This document shows, one piece after another, positions 8,342 to 17,008 of a stretch of DNA of 64,000 bases (its first letter is position 1; each line of letters starts with the position of its first letter). The translations under genes and the position numbers were made by a program. The notes beneath the pieces are model-generated. The model did no database searches. It worked only from the letters and a program-made list of their open reading frames with translations, and was not told the DNA's origin. Origin of the DNA: Kitasatospora sp. NBC_01287 (lineage in GTDB: Bacteria; Actinomycetota; Actinomycetes; Streptomycetales; Streptomycetaceae); assembly GCF_026340565.1 (NCBI RefSeq), contig NZ_JAPEPB010000001.1, forward strand, positions 1,240,001 to 1,304,000, given 5' to 3'.

Positions 8342-9084
8342 CGGACGCTCACCTCGGGGAGCACCGCGAGCGCGCCGCCGTCGACCGGCAGGCAGACGCC
8401 GTTCACATAGCCGGAACCCGGCCCGGCCAGGAACGCCACCACCTCGGCCACCTCCTCCGGCCCCGCCGGCCGCCCCAACGGGTAGCCGGCCAGGATCCGT
8501 TCGCGCTCCGCCGGCTCCTGCCAGCGGTGCGCGTTGCGCGCCACGGCCACGAAGCCCGGCTCCACCACGTTGCAGCGCAGGCCCGCCGGCCCCCACTCGA
8601 CAGCGGCAGCCCTGGCCAGCGCGGCCAGCCCGGCCTTGGCCACCGCGTAGGGCGCCATCCCCGGGACGGCGCCGTGCGCGTGCACCGAGCCGATCAGCAC
8701 CAGCGAAGCGGGCCGCCCGGCCGCCGCGCGCAGCAGCGCGGCCCCCGCCCGCCAGGCGGAGACCACGGTGGTGTCGAAGACCTGGTGCCAGGCCTCGGCC
8801 GTCTGCTCGGCCAGCGGCGCCCGGTGCTCGGCCAGCAGTGCGTGCACCACGGCGAACGGCGGCCGCTCGCAGGCGGCGAAGGCCCGCGCGAGCACCGCCT
8901 CGTCGGCGGCGTCGCCGACCACCGCGCGGCAGCCGGGCAGCTCGCGCACCGCCTCGTGCCGGTCGACCGCGACCACCTGCGCCCCGCCCTCGGCCAGCCG
9001 CTCCGCACAGGCCCGCCCGATCCCGCCGGCAGCTCCGAGCACGATCGCGGACCCGCCGGCGAGGGGTGGGTGAGTACTGGGCAC
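8338..9084 (-). CDS. SDR family NAD(P)-dependent oxidoreductase
   Basis: 248-residue classical short-chain dehydrogenase. The cofactor motif is GAAGGIG at the N-terminus; the catalytic Ser is in IGSVHAHG, with Tyr and Lys in YAVAKAG; the C-terminus has GPGSGYVNGVCLPVDGG. I start at GTG 9084, which has TGAGGAGG about 8 nt upstream; an ATG further up (9165) adds a stretch unlike the family. It is coupled by a 4-bp overlap to the SMP-30 lactonase, suggesting a sugar dehydrogenase/lactonase pair. Substrate unknown. The 109 bp upstream, to the end of the antiporter gene, show no clear operator. Confidence 0.92.
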   Translation of the reverse strand: MPSTHPPLAGGSAIVLGAAGGIGRACAERLAEGGAQVVAVDRHEAVRELPGCRAVVGDAADEAVLARAFAACERPPFAVVHALLAEHRAPLAEQTAEAWHQVFDTTVVSAWRAGAALLRAAAGRPASLVLIGSVHAHGAVPGMAPYAVAKAGLAALARAAAVEWGPAGLRCNVVEPGFVAVARNAHRWQEPAERERILAGYPLGRPAGPEEVAEVVAFLAGPGSGYVNGVCLPVDGGALAVLPEVSVR

Positions 9085-9176
9085 GGGCGGCCTCCTCAGG
9101 CTCCGGGCGTCAATTTCCCAGAGATAGTTTCTCGGAGAAGTATCAGCCGCCGTCAACACCCCCACGGCTCACGTAC

Positions 9177-9200
9177 GCGGCTCACCTCGCGGCTCACCCG
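9177..9200. repeat. Two 12-bp tandem units spanning the antiporter stop codon
   Basis: Units GCGGCTCACCTC and GCGGCTCACCCG are adjacent. A third degenerate CGGCTCACG lies just downstream of the gene. The stop codon of the minus-strand antiporter gene (9194-9196) is in the unit nearest the gene. Confidence 0.7.
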
Positions 9201-10411
9201 CCGGCCGCCCGCTCGCGTGCCCTGGCGTAGCGCTCGGCCAGCGGGCCGTAGGTCAACCCGTGCAGGACCAGGCTCATCAGCACGGTCATCGTCATCACCT
9301 GGCCGATCAGGTCGGCGGCGTGCGGGTCGGCCGGGGTCAGCGCGATGAAGGCGAGCAGGCCGAAGACGATGGAGGCCAGCCCGCGCGGCCCGAGCCAGGC
9401 CAGCAGCAGGCGGTCGGCCCGGCTCAGGCCGCTGCCCAGCAGGCTGAGCAGCACCGGGCCGATCCGCACCACGGTCAGCGACAGGAACGCGTAGGCCACC
9501 ACCCGGCCGTCGAAGTCGCCGGTGAACGCCTGGGTGACGACCTCCCCGAAGACGAACCAGAGCGCGAGCGAGAGCAGCGTCCCGGTGTCCTCGACCAGGT
9601 GCAGCGTCCTGGCCGGCAGCGCCCGGGAGTACGGCGTGAAACCGAGCCCGGCCACGAAGGCCGCGACGAAGCCGTTGCCGTCCAGCACGATCGCCAGCGC
9701 GTAGGCCATCAGGGGCAGCGCGACGATACCCAGCCGAACGGCGGCGGGCCTGGTCCAGCCCGCCCGCCAGGCCCGCCGCAGCAGCCAGCCGGCGGGGCGG
9801 CCGACCAGGACGCCGGCGACCACCGCCCAGAGCAGCGCGTTGACCGCCGCCCCCAGCGGATCGTCGGCCGCCTCCGGGACCCCGCCGTGCGCCTCGGCAC
9901 CCGCCAGGCAGAGCAGGAAGACCGGGGCGACGATGCCGTCGTTCAGCCCGCTCTCCACCGTGAGCACCCCGCGCAGCCAGGACGGCAGACGGGCGTCGCG
10001 GATCAGCTCGGCGGCCGGGGCCAGGTCGATCGGCACCGTCACCGAGGTGAACAGCGCGGCCAGCCACCAGTGGTCCGCCGGGAAGAGCAGGCCGCCCACC
10101 AGCAGCCCGGCACCCAGGGTCAGCGGCAGGGCGAGGACCAGCAGCCGGGCCAGCAGCCCGCGCTGCTCATGGATGGCACCGGCCGGCACCGCGGTGGCGT
10201 CGACGAAGAGCAGGATCGCGAGGATGATCTCCACGGCCCGCTCGGCCTGCGAGGTGCCCAGACTGATCCGGACCACCGGATGCGGGCCGACGGTCAGCGC
10301 CACTCCCGCGGCCGTCATCGCGACCGGCGCCGTGATGCTCCAGTGCGCCAGCCGGTCGGCCACCAGGGCCCAGGCGAAGAGCGTTGCCATGCTGACGACC
10401 AGCGCGATCAC
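9194..10411 (-). CDS. Cation/proton antiporter, NhaP/CPA1-like
   Basis: 405-residue polytopic membrane protein with about 11-12 hydrophobic segments, of the Na+(K+)/H+ exchanger (CPA1, PF00999) type. Recognisable are FTSVTVPIDLAPAAELI, SGLNDGIVAPVFL (the buried carboxylate-containing helix, here ...ESGLNDG), and GPRGLASIVFGL near the C-terminus. It probably exchanges Na+ or K+ for protons to control pH and salt. I start at GTG 10411 (VIALVV), with a GGGGGAAG upstream; longer frames upstream are Arg/Pro-rich and unlike a membrane protein. Divergent from the gene at 10681 across a 269-bp intergenic region in which I see no clear operator. Confidence 0.9.
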   Translation of the reverse strand: MIALVVSMATLFAWALVADRLAHWSITAPVAMTAAGVALTVGPHPVVRISLGTSQAERAVEIILAILLFVDATAVPAGAIHEQRGLLARLLVLALPLTLGAGLLVGGLLFPADHWWLAALFTSVTVPIDLAPAAELIRDARLPSWLRGVLTVESGLNDGIVAPVFLLCLAGAEAHGGVPEAADDPLGAAVNALLWAVVAGVLVGRPAGWLLRRAWRAGWTRPAAVRLGIVALPLMAYALAIVLDGNGFVAAFVAGLGFTPYSRALPARTLHLVEDTGTLLSLALWFVFGEVVTQAFTGDFDGRVVAYAFLSLTVVRIGPVLLSLLGSGLSRADRLLLAWLGPRGLASIVFGLLAFIALTPADPHAADLIGQVMTMTVLMSLVLHGLTYGPLAERYARARERAAGG

Positions 10412-10680
10412 GCACGAACCTGTCTTCCCCCGGTGCGTGACCGGTCGGCTGCGGAGTGATCCCGATGGTAGGGCTCCGGGCACCGGGCGGAGCGGTCTGA
10501 CGCTCCGTCGCGGGCCGGACCACGCGTTCAGCCCCGCGCCCGACCCACGACGTCCGCGCTCCGCGCGGTGGCGGTTTCGCCGCAGCACCATCACGACCTG
10601 ATCACAAGCTGACGCATGGTCAGCCCGAGCTGGCAGGCTGACGCGTCGCCACGCTCCCACTCTTCGCACCGAGGACCGCC

Positions 10681-11367
10681 ATGCCCGACAGCTTCCCCAC
10701 CCCGCCCGGCTGGAGCCGGCCGCTGCAGCCCGCCGCACCGCGCCGACCGCGCAAGGGCCTCAAGATCGCCGGGATCGGCTGCGGAATACCCGTGGGCCTC
10801 TTCGTCCTGGCCGGCGTCGTCAGTGCCGTCGTCTCTCCGCAGAAGGAGACGGTGACGACAGCCGGAGCGACGACGACTGCGACGCACTCGGTCTCTCCCA
10901 CGCCGACCGCCTCGCCGACCGCCTCGCCCGCCTCCTCGCTCATCGCCGCACCGGCCCAGGCGCCGACGCTCCCCCCGACGCCCGCGCAGACCGCTCCGGC
11001 GGCCCCGGCCGCGAACACTCCCGCCGCTCCCACAGCTCCCGCCGCCGGCACCCCGGCGGCCCGGCCGACGCCCGCGGCCACCCGCACCCCCTCCCCCGCC
11101 GCGAAGCCCACACCCGCCCGGCCAACCACGGCGGCGCAGCCCCCCGCCGACCAGCCGCAACCGCCGCAGCAAGCGGAACCACCGGCCACCCCCGCCGCGC
11201 CGGCCGCGCCGGCCGCGCCGGCCGGGGTGCTCCTGTCACCGAGCGGCAACTACTACCGTGCCGGGGAGTTCTGCCCGAAGGCCGATCTCGGGAAGTCGAC
11301 CGTGGAGAGCGACGGCACCAGCATCACCTGCGTCACCGAGAGCGGCGGCCTGCACTGGCACTACTGA
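10681..11367 (+). CDS. Membrane-anchored protein with Pro/Thr/Ala-rich stalk and C-terminal two-Cys module
   Basis: 228 residues. After a short basic N-terminus (PRRPRKGLKI) there is one transmembrane helix at about 27-48, then ~120 residues of Ala/Pro/Thr low complexity, and finally a compact ~42-residue module (SPSGNYYRAGEFCPKADLG ... TSITCVTESGGLHWHY). The module, with two Cys that may form a disulphide outside the cell, recurs at the C-terminus of Streptomyces proteins of unknown function. Topology suggests a cytoplasmic N-terminus and a cell-wall-exposed module on a flexible stalk. The start ATG follows an AGGACCGCC site. Convergent with the DUF6777 gene. A 13-bp tandem repeat straddles its stop codon. 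Confidence 0.82.
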   Translation: MPDSFPTPPGWSRPLQPAAPRRPRKGLKIAGIGCGIPVGLFVLAGVVSAVVSPQKETVTTAGATTTATHSVSPTPTASPTASPASSLIAAPAQAPTLPPTPAQTAPAAPAANTPAAPTAPAAGTPAARPTPAATRTPSPAAKPTPARPTTAAQPPADQPQPPQQAEPPATPAAPAAPAAPAGVLLSPSGNYYRAGEFCPKADLGKSTVESDGTSITCVTESGGLHWHY

Positions 11368-11395
11368 CCGGCACCACTGACCGGCACCACTGATC
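11357..11395. repeat. Three 13-bp tandem units spanning the stop codon of the stalk-protein gene
   Basis: Units at 11357-11369, 11370-11382 and 11383-11395 (GGCACCACTGACC type). The stop codon at 11365-11367 lies in the first unit and the other two are downstream. Each copy keeps a TGA. Confidence 0.9.
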
Positions 11396-11419
11396 CGGCT
11401 CGGCCCCGCGTGATCCGGG

Positions 11420-13024
11420 TCAGCCCCGCACCGCCGAGCCGTCCGCGTTCGCGGCCGGGGAGAGCGCCGCGGGCGGTGCGGAGGTCAGCGTGGCGGCCCC
11501 CGTCCCGGTCGAGTGGCCGCCGGTCGGCGGCCCGCTGCTGCTCGGCGGCGCCGAGGAGGCCGCCGAGCTCGCGGCCGACGTCGCGGCCGAGGCCGAGCTC
11601 GCCGCTCCGGTGGCCGTCGCGGTGGCCGGCCCGGTGCCGGAGGCCGTCGAGGTGGCGGTCGCCGTCGCCGTCCGCCCGCCGGAGGCCGAGGCCGAGCCGC
11701 TCGCGGCGCCCGTCGGCGCGGTGGTGGCCCGGTCACCGGCTCCGGTGCCGCCGACCGGCCGGGTGAACCAGTGGCCGCTGCCCTGGTCGACCAGGACCAG
11801 CGAGCCGACCGGGGCCGGGGCGGGCTGCACCTCCACGACCTGGGTGGCGCTGAAGCCGGACCAAGCGTCACCGGTGTACTGCGGCGACGCGCTGTCGGCC
11901 GTCGGCGGCAGCAGGGGGTTGCCGCAGGCGCAGCGGGCCCGCGGCACGCCGCGGTCGTCGACCAGCACCGCGGTACCGGCCTGGAGCACCGACTGGTAGC
12001 TGGTGGCGGCGCCGCCCGCGAAGCCGTGGTTGGTCACCCGGGTGTCGACCCGCAGCACGACCGGGGTGAGCGTGTGCAGGTAGGCGGGGATCTGTCCGAT
12101 GTCGATGCCCTCGACGCCGGCCCAGGCGTTCCCCTTGTCGGGGTGGGTGGTGAGGAACTCGGAGAGCTGGGCGACATCGCAGCTGGCGACCTGCTCGGTG
12201 CCGCCGTAGAGGCCGACCGTGCCACCGCTCACGTTCTGCGCGCCGCCCGGCCCGGCGGAGACGGTGATGGTCCCGGGCGCGGGGCCGGAGGCGGCGCCCG
12301 GGGAGCCGCCGGACGGGCCCGCCGAGGGTGAGGCGGCGACCGAAGTGGTGTACGGGTCCTGCCCGGGAGCGGCCGCCGCCACCAGGGTCACCTTCGATCC
12401 CGGCGACGAGGGTGCCGACGCCGACACGGTGGGGCTGCTCGACTTGGGCTGGCGCTCCACCAGGATCACCGCCAGCACCACCGCGACCACCACCACGCCG
12501 ACGGCCACCGCGATCATGCGCGGCCGCCGCCACCACGGCGGGCGGGGCCCGGAGCCCGCGGCGCCCACCACGGTACGGGCGGGGGGCGGTGGCGGCGGCG
12601 GGACGGCGCCCTGAGCGCCGGGCCCCGACGGCGGCGGCCCGGCGGGCGGCGCCGAGGACGGGCCGGGCGGTGGCTCGGCGCCAGAGCCTGCCCCCGAACC
12701 CGAACCCGAACCCGATGAACCGGGGCCGGTGCCAGGACCGGAACCCGGAGCGGTGTCCGCTCCCGAACCCGCTCCTGACCCAGGGCCCGGCGGTCGCCCG
12801 GCCGGTCCGGCACCGGAGGCGCCCGAATCCCCCGCCAGCGGCCCGGACGGCGGCCCGGCGGGCGAGGCCGGCTCGGTCGGGCGGTCCGGTCGGCTCGAAC
12901 CCTGCGACGGGTCCGGCGCGTCCGAGCCGCGCGGCGCGGCGGCCTCGGTCGGCCGATCCGGCTGGCTCGGCTGGTCCGGCTGGTCCGGCTGGTCCGGCTG
13001 GTCTGACGGGGTTTCGGAGCTCAC
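11420..13024 (-). CDS. DUF6777-type membrane protein with long disordered N-terminus
   Basis: 534 residues. An ~155-residue Gly/Ser/Pro-rich cytoplasmic region opens with DQP tripeptide repeats. A single transmembrane helix follows (about 165-185, MIAVAVGVVVVAVVLAVIL), then an extracellular domain at about 225-455 with the DUF6777 features GGTEQVASCDVAQLSEFL, GVEGIDIGQIPAYLHTLTPV and DRGVPRARCACGNPLLPP, and a Ser/Thr/Ala/Gly-rich tail. Start GTG 13024 was chosen because it begins the hydrophilic SSETPSDQP stretch; it has only a weak GGCGG site. It lies 73 bp behind the Ser/Thr kinase gene in the same direction. A membrane-anchored protein paired with a kinase may be its substrate or sensor partner; the function is unknown. 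Confidence 0.82.
   Translation of the reverse strand: MSSETPSDQPDQPDQPDQPSQPDRPTEAAAPRGSDAPDPSQGSSRPDRPTEPASPAGPPSGPLAGDSGASGAGPAGRPPGPGSGAGSGADTAPGSGPGTGPGSSGSGSGSGAGSGAEPPPGPSSAPPAGPPPSGPGAQGAVPPPPPPPARTVVGAAGSGPRPPWWRRPRMIAVAVGVVVVAVVLAVILVERQPKSSSPTVSASAPSSPGSKVTLVAAAAPGQDPYTTSVAASPSAGPSGGSPGAASGPAPGTITVSAGPGGAQNVSGGTVGLYGGTEQVASCDVAQLSEFLTTHPDKGNAWAGVEGIDIGQIPAYLHTLTPVVLRVDTRVTNHGFAGGAATSYQSVLQAGTAVLVDDRGVPRARCACGNPLLPPTADSASPQYTGDAWSGFSATQVVEVQPAPAPVGSLVLVDQGSGHWFTRPVGGTGAGDRATTAPTGAASGSASASGGRTATATATSTASGTGPATATATGAASSASAATSAASSAASSAPPSSSGPPTGGHSTGTGAATLTSAPPAALSPAANADGSAVRG
12962..13006. repeat. 9-bp coding tandem repeat (DQP repeat of DUF6777 protein)
   Basis: Units CTGGTCCGG at 12971, 12980 and 12989, flanked by degenerate copies, encode the repeated Asp-Gln-Pro tripeptide near the N-terminus of the DUF6777 protein. 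Confidence 0.88.
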
Positions 13025-13089
13025 CCGCCATTCTCTGTGCGACGGCGGCGGCACCCGCAACCGCTGCTGCGGTGAACGGCTCACGGACC

Positions 13090-13128
13090 GTCAGGCGTCA
13101 GGCGTCAGGCTCGTCCGGCTCGTCCGGC
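13090..13128. repeat. 7-bp and 9-bp tandem units at the kinase stop codon
   Basis: GTCAGGC occurs three times (13090-13110), with the kinase stop (13098-13100) in the middle copy. It is followed by two TCGTCCGGC units (13111-13128) that encode the Asp-Glu-Pro repeats at the kinase C-terminus. Confidence 0.85.
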
Positions 13129-14030
13129 GTCAGGAAGACCGGTGCCGCCCACGCGGGCGGGCGCGGCACCGGGCGGACCGGCCTGGCCCCGCCCTCCCCC
13201 GCGCGCCGCAGGGCCGTGACGAACTCCATGCAGCTGCCGTACCGCGCCTGCGGCTGTTTGGCCAGCGCCCGTCCCAGCACCGCGTCCACCTCGGTGCTGA
13301 TCCCGGTCGGGGGCGGCGGGTCGTGCAGGTGGGCCCAGACCAGCGCCAGGTCGTCGTCCCGGCGGAACGGCGGCGCCCCGGTGAGCGCCTCCTGCACCAC
13401 GCAGGCCAGGCCGTAGACGTCGCAGCGCCCGTCCACCGGCTTGCCCTCGATCTGCTCGGGCGCGATGTAGTCGACAGTGCCGACGAACTGGCCGACCGTG
13501 GTGAAACCGGTCAGCGAGAGCGACTTCTTGGTCAGTCCGAAGTCGGTCAGGTAGAGGTGCTCGGGGTGCTCGGGGTCGGTGCCCTCGGCGACCAGGATGT
13601 TGCCCGGCTTCACATCGCGGTGGACCAGGTCGTGGGCGTGCGCGGCGTCCAGCGCGGAGGCCACCTGGGCGAAGAGCCGGGCCGCTCTGGGCACCGGGAG
13701 CGGCCCCTCGCGGTCGAGCAGGGCGCGCAGGTCCAGGCCCCGGACGTAGCGCATCGCGATGAAGAGCACCCCCTGCGCCTCGCCGGCCTCGAAGACCGGG
13801 ACGATGTGCGGGTGGTCGATGGAGGCGGCGATCCGCGACTCGTGCTCGAAGCGGCGGCGGAAGACGTCGTTGCGGGCCAGTTCAGGAGCCAGCACCTTGA
13901 TCGCGACAGTACGCCCGAGCCGCAGGTCCAGCGCCCGGTAGACCACGGCCATCCCGCCGCGCCCGAGCTCGTGCTCCAGGCGGTATCCGGCGATCTCCTG
14001 CCCGGCCAGGTCCGAGGGCATCGCGGACAT
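13098..14030 (-). CDS. Serine/threonine protein kinase (Hanks type), soluble
   Basis: 310 residues. A complete kinase domain at about 12-270: glycine loop GRGGMAVVYRA, VAIKVL (ATP-binding Lys), catalytic loop VHRDVKPGN, DFGLTKKS, then GTVDYIAPEQIEGK and DVYGLACVVQEAL. After the domain there is only a ~40-residue Pro-rich tail with Asp-Glu-Pro repeats. There is no transmembrane helix or PASTA domain, unlike PknB-type receptors, so it is probably cytoplasmic. Start ATG 14030 has a poor ribosome binding site; ATG 14021 is the alternative. It lies nine bases behind the hypothetical gene that follows the FHA-ABC transporter, so FHA domains, kinase and DUF6777 protein form one transcription unit: a likely phospho-signalling module. 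Confidence 0.95.
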   Translation of the reverse strand: MSAMPSDLAGQEIAGYRLEHELGRGGMAVVYRALDLRLGRTVAIKVLAPELARNDVFRRRFEHESRIAASIDHPHIVPVFEAGEAQGVLFIAMRYVRGLDLRALLDREGPLPVPRAARLFAQVASALDAAHAHDLVHRDVKPGNILVAEGTDPEHPEHLYLTDFGLTKKSLSLTGFTTVGQFVGTVDYIAPEQIEGKPVDGRCDVYGLACVVQEALTGAPPFRRDDDLALVWAHLHDPPPPTGISTEVDAVLGRALAKQPQARYGSCMEFVTALRRAGEGGARPVRPVPRPPAWAAPVFLTPDEPDEPDA

Positions 14031-14039
14031 CGGCGGCCG

Positions 14040-14534
14040 TCACCGCTCGGCCTGCGGGTCGGTGGCGTAGCCGCGCAACCGGGTCCCGTCGCAGTAGTAC
14101 CAGCGGTGCTCGGCGAGGTCGAGCAGCCAGGCCTCGGTGCCGGCCACCACTGCGCCGATCCGCAGGCCGGCGGCTCGCTCCGCGAAGGCGCCCAGGGTCA
14201 GCCGCCCGGCAGCCAGGTCGTCGAGCAGCACGCGGTAGTCGGCCAGGGCCCGCTCCAGGCGGGCCAGCAGCGGACGCGGGTCCTCACCGGCCAGCAGCTC
14301 GGCCGGGTCCGGGCCGCGCGGCAGGGTGACCAGCAGCCGCCCGTCCAGCCAGGTGGCCCACCCGTTGGCGCAGACCACCCGGGCCCAGTCCCCCACGGTC
14401 TCGGCGAGCCGGACCGGGAGCAGCGGGTCGAGCCGGGCGGCGGGCCGGGCCGGGTCGGGGGCCACCCAACTGGGCAGCCCGCCGGGCGGTATCACATGGG
14501 TCGGTTCGAACCCCTCGGTGGCGGCCCCGATCAC
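14040..14534 (-). CDS. Hypothetical protein of the FHA-ABC/kinase operon
   Basis: 164 residues, no transmembrane segment and no signal peptide. The N-terminal part (about 25-70: LDPLLPVRLAETVGDWARVV then GWATWLDGRLLV) has an SH3-like look, hydrophobic strands with conserved Trp/Gly. The C-terminal part is helical, ending in a short hydrophobic strand region (LLDLAEHRWYYCDGTRLRGY). The start ATG overlaps the stop of the FHA-ABC gene by 4 bp, and the kinase gene follows after 9 bp. Coupling to a double-FHA transporter and a kinase suggests an adaptor role, but I do not recognise a named family with confidence. Confidence 0.75.
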   Translation of the reverse strand: MIGAATEGFEPTHVIPPGGLPSWVAPDPARPAARLDPLLPVRLAETVGDWARVVCANGWATWLDGRLLVTLPRGPDPAELLAGEDPRPLLARLERALADYRVLLDDLAAGRLTLGAFAERAAGLRIGAVVAGTEAWLLDLAEHRWYYCDGTRLRGYATDPQAER

Positions 14535-16999
14535 CGCCGCATCACCGCCGGCTCGTGGCGGCGCAGCAACCGCAGCACCAGCAGGCCGAAGACGAGGCTG
14601 AGGACCAGCAGCATCCCCATGTCCAGCAGCCAGACCCCGGCGCTGTGCCGGAAGAGCGGGTCGGCGGTCAGCGTGCCCGGCACCAGGGCGGGCAGGTCGA
14701 CGGTGGCGGCCATCGCGGCGAGCGCCCAGCGGGAGGGGACCAGCCAGGAGAGCTGGTCGAGCCCGGGCACGCCGTTCAACCGCAGCAGGGCGCCGCAGAA
14801 GACCACCTGCACGATGGCCAGCAGCACCAGCAGCGGCATGGTCACCTCCTCCTTGCGGACCAGGGCGGAGATGAGCAGGCCGAGCATCATCGCGGTGAAG
14901 GAGAGCACCGCGACGGAGAGGGCGATCTCGATCAGCGGCGGCATCAGCACCCCGCCGCCGGCCGGCCGCAGCTTGACGCCGGCCAGGCCGACCACGGTGA
15001 GCACCACCGCCTGCACCACCGTCACCGTGCCGAGCACCACCACCTTGGAGCAGAGGTAGGCCGAGCGGGACAGGCCGACCGCGCGTTCGCGCTGGTAGAT
15101 GGCCCGCTCCTTGACCAGCTCGCGCACCGCGTTGGCCGCGCCGGTGAGCACCCCGCCGACGCAGAGCAGCAGCAGGGCGTTGAGCGCGCTGTTCTGGGTG
15201 AGCTTGCCGCCCGCCAGGGCGCGGGTCATCGCACCCATCACGAAGGGCAGCGCGATCATGATCGCCAGGAAGGTCCGGTCGGCGGTCAGCGCGGTGGCGT
15301 AGCGGCGGACCAGGGTGCCGACCTGGTGGTGCCAGCGCTGCGGGGTGGGCGACTTGAGCATGGGCCGCTCGGCCGGGGGTGCGGCGGCCGGGTACCCGAC
15401 GGCGGCGTGGTCACCCGGTCCGGCGGGCCGGCTGCCCGGTCCGGCGGGCTGCGCGGGGCTGATGGGCCGGACGGGGCCGGCCGGCTGGACGGGGCCGGCC
15501 GGTTGGATCGGGCCCGCCGGCTGGGCGAGGTAGCGGCGGTAAGGCGTGGAGGCGCGGTACTGGCCGGCCCAGTCGCGGTCCGGCTCGGTCTCGAACGCCT
15601 CGAAGGCCTCGGGCCACTGCCGGTAGCCGAGGTAGGGCAGGGTCTCCTCCGGCGGACCGTAGTAGGCGGTGCGCCCGCCGGGGGCGAGCAGCAGCAGCCG
15701 GTCGCAGAGGTCCAGGCTGAGCACGCTGTGGGTGACCACGATGACGGTGCGCCCGTCGTCGGCCAGCGCGCGCAGCATGTGCATCACCGAGCGGTCCATG
15801 CCGGGGTCAAGGCCCGAGGTGGGCTCGTCCAGGAAGAGCAGCGAGGGCTTGGTGAGCAGTTCGAGGGCGACGCTGACGCGTTTGCGCTGGCCGCCGGAGA
15901 GGCTGGAGATGACCAGGTCCGCACGCTGCTCCAGGCCGAGTTCGCCGAGCACCTCGGCGATCCGGGCCTCGCGCTCGGCGGGTGCGGTGTCGCCGGGGAA
16001 CCGTAGTTCGGCCGCGTAGCCGAGGGCTCGGCGCACCGTGAGCTGGGTGTGCAGGATGTCGTCCTGCGGCACCAGCCCGATCCGGCGGCGCAGTTCGGCG
16101 TAGTCGCGGTACAGGTCGCGGCCGTCGTAGCGGACGCTGCCCTCGTCGGCGGGGCGCAGGCCGGTGAGCGCGTTGAGCAGCGTGGACTTGCCCGCGCCGC
16201 TCGGTCCGGCGACCGCGAGCAGGCACTTCTCGCCGACCGGGAAGCTGATGCCGTCCAGCAGGGTGCGGCCCTCACCGGTGCGGACCCGCAGGTCCTGCAC
16301 GTCGAGGCTGACCTCGCCGGTGTCGGCGAACTCCTGCAACTCGCCGTCGACCAGGCAGAACACGGAGTGGCCGATGCCGACCAGGTCGCCGGGGCCGACC
16401 TCGGCCCGCAGCACCGGCTGGCCGTTGAGGTAGGTGCCGTTGTGGCTGCCGAGGTCGACGATCTCGTACCGGCCGTCGGCGGGCGTGCGCAGTTCGGCGT
16501 GGTGCCGGGAGACCTCCAGGTCCTCGATCACCAGGTCGTTGCCGAGCGCGCGGCCGATGTGCACCGTGCGGGCGCTCAGCGGGTGCACGCTGGTGGGCGG
16601 ACGGTAGGAGCCGGTGATGGCGGTCAGCGCGGTCGGCCGTGGTCCCGGGCGGGCCCGCCGCGCGGGCTCGGGGGCGGCGGGCACCGGGGCCAACTCCACC
16701 TGAGGGCCGTCGCCCGGGCTGCCGAACCGGACCACGCTGCCGGCGCTGACGTCGAGATGGCCGATCCGGTGGCCCGCGACGTAGGTGCCGTTGGTGCTGT
16801 GCAGGTCGTCCAGGACCCAGTGGGTGCCATCGGCGTGCAGAACGGCGTGGTGCCAGGAGACCCGGGGATCGGCGAGCGGGATCTCGCTGACCGGATCACG
16901 GCCCACACGGTACGAGCGGCTCGGGCTGAGGAGCTGCGAGTCGCCGGCGGTCTGCAGGACCAGCTGCGGCGCGGTGGGCGCGACCTGTCGCTCTCCCAT
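14531..16999 (-). CDS. FHA-domain ABC transporter (two FHA, ATPase and ABC-2 permease in one chain)
   Basis: 822 residues. Two FHA phosphothreonine-binding domains: about 25-100 (YRVGRDP, SWHHAVLH, HSTNGTYVAG) and about 135-215 (VHIGRALGNDLVI, SRHHAEL, GSHNGTYLNG). The ABC ATPase at about 230-460 has Walker A GPSGAGKSTLL, signature LSGGQRKRV, Walker B LLFLDEPTSGLD and a switch His in VVTHS. After a Pro/Ala/Gly repeat linker (about 500-550) comes an ABCG-like ABC-2 permease with six hydrophobic segments. The layout resembles mycobacterial Rv1747, an exporter regulated by Ser/Thr kinases through its FHA domains. Start ATG 16999. The downstream hypothetical gene overlaps by 4 bp and the kinase follows. 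Substrate unknown. Confidence 0.95.
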   Translation of the reverse strand: MGERQVAPTAPQLVLQTAGDSQLLSPSRSYRVGRDPVSEIPLADPRVSWHHAVLHADGTHWVLDDLHSTNGTYVAGHRIGHLDVSAGSVVRFGSPGDGPQVELAPVPAAPEPARRARPGPRPTALTAITGSYRPPTSVHPLSARTVHIGRALGNDLVIEDLEVSRHHAELRTPADGRYEIVDLGSHNGTYLNGQPVLRAEVGPGDLVGIGHSVFCLVDGELQEFADTGEVSLDVQDLRVRTGEGRTLLDGISFPVGEKCLLAVAGPSGAGKSTLLNALTGLRPADEGSVRYDGRDLYRDYAELRRRIGLVPQDDILHTQLTVRRALGYAAELRFPGDTAPAEREARIAEVLGELGLEQRADLVISSLSGGQRKRVSVALELLTKPSLLFLDEPTSGLDPGMDRSVMHMLRALADDGRTVIVVTHSVLSLDLCDRLLLLAPGGRTAYYGPPEETLPYLGYRQWPEAFEAFETEPDRDWAGQYRASTPYRRYLAQPAGPIQPAGPVQPAGPVRPISPAQPAGPGSRPAGPGDHAAVGYPAAAPPAERPMLKSPTPQRWHHQVGTLVRRYATALTADRTFLAIMIALPFVMGAMTRALAGGKLTQNSALNALLLLCVGGVLTGAANAVRELVKERAIYQRERAVGLSRSAYLCSKVVVLGTVTVVQAVVLTVVGLAGVKLRPAGGGVLMPPLIEIALSVAVLSFTAMMLGLLISALVRKEEVTMPLLVLLAIVQVVFCGALLRLNGVPGLDQLSWLVPSRWALAAMAATVDLPALVPGTLTADPLFRHSAGVWLLDMGMLLVLSLVFGLLVLRLLRRHEPAVMRR

Positions 17000-17008
17000 A
17001 CACCGACC

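Noticed and set aside
10412..10738. Upstream extension of the antiporter frame
   Set aside because: Residues before GTG 10411 are Arg/Pro-rich and not membrane-like, and the frame would take up the intergenic region.
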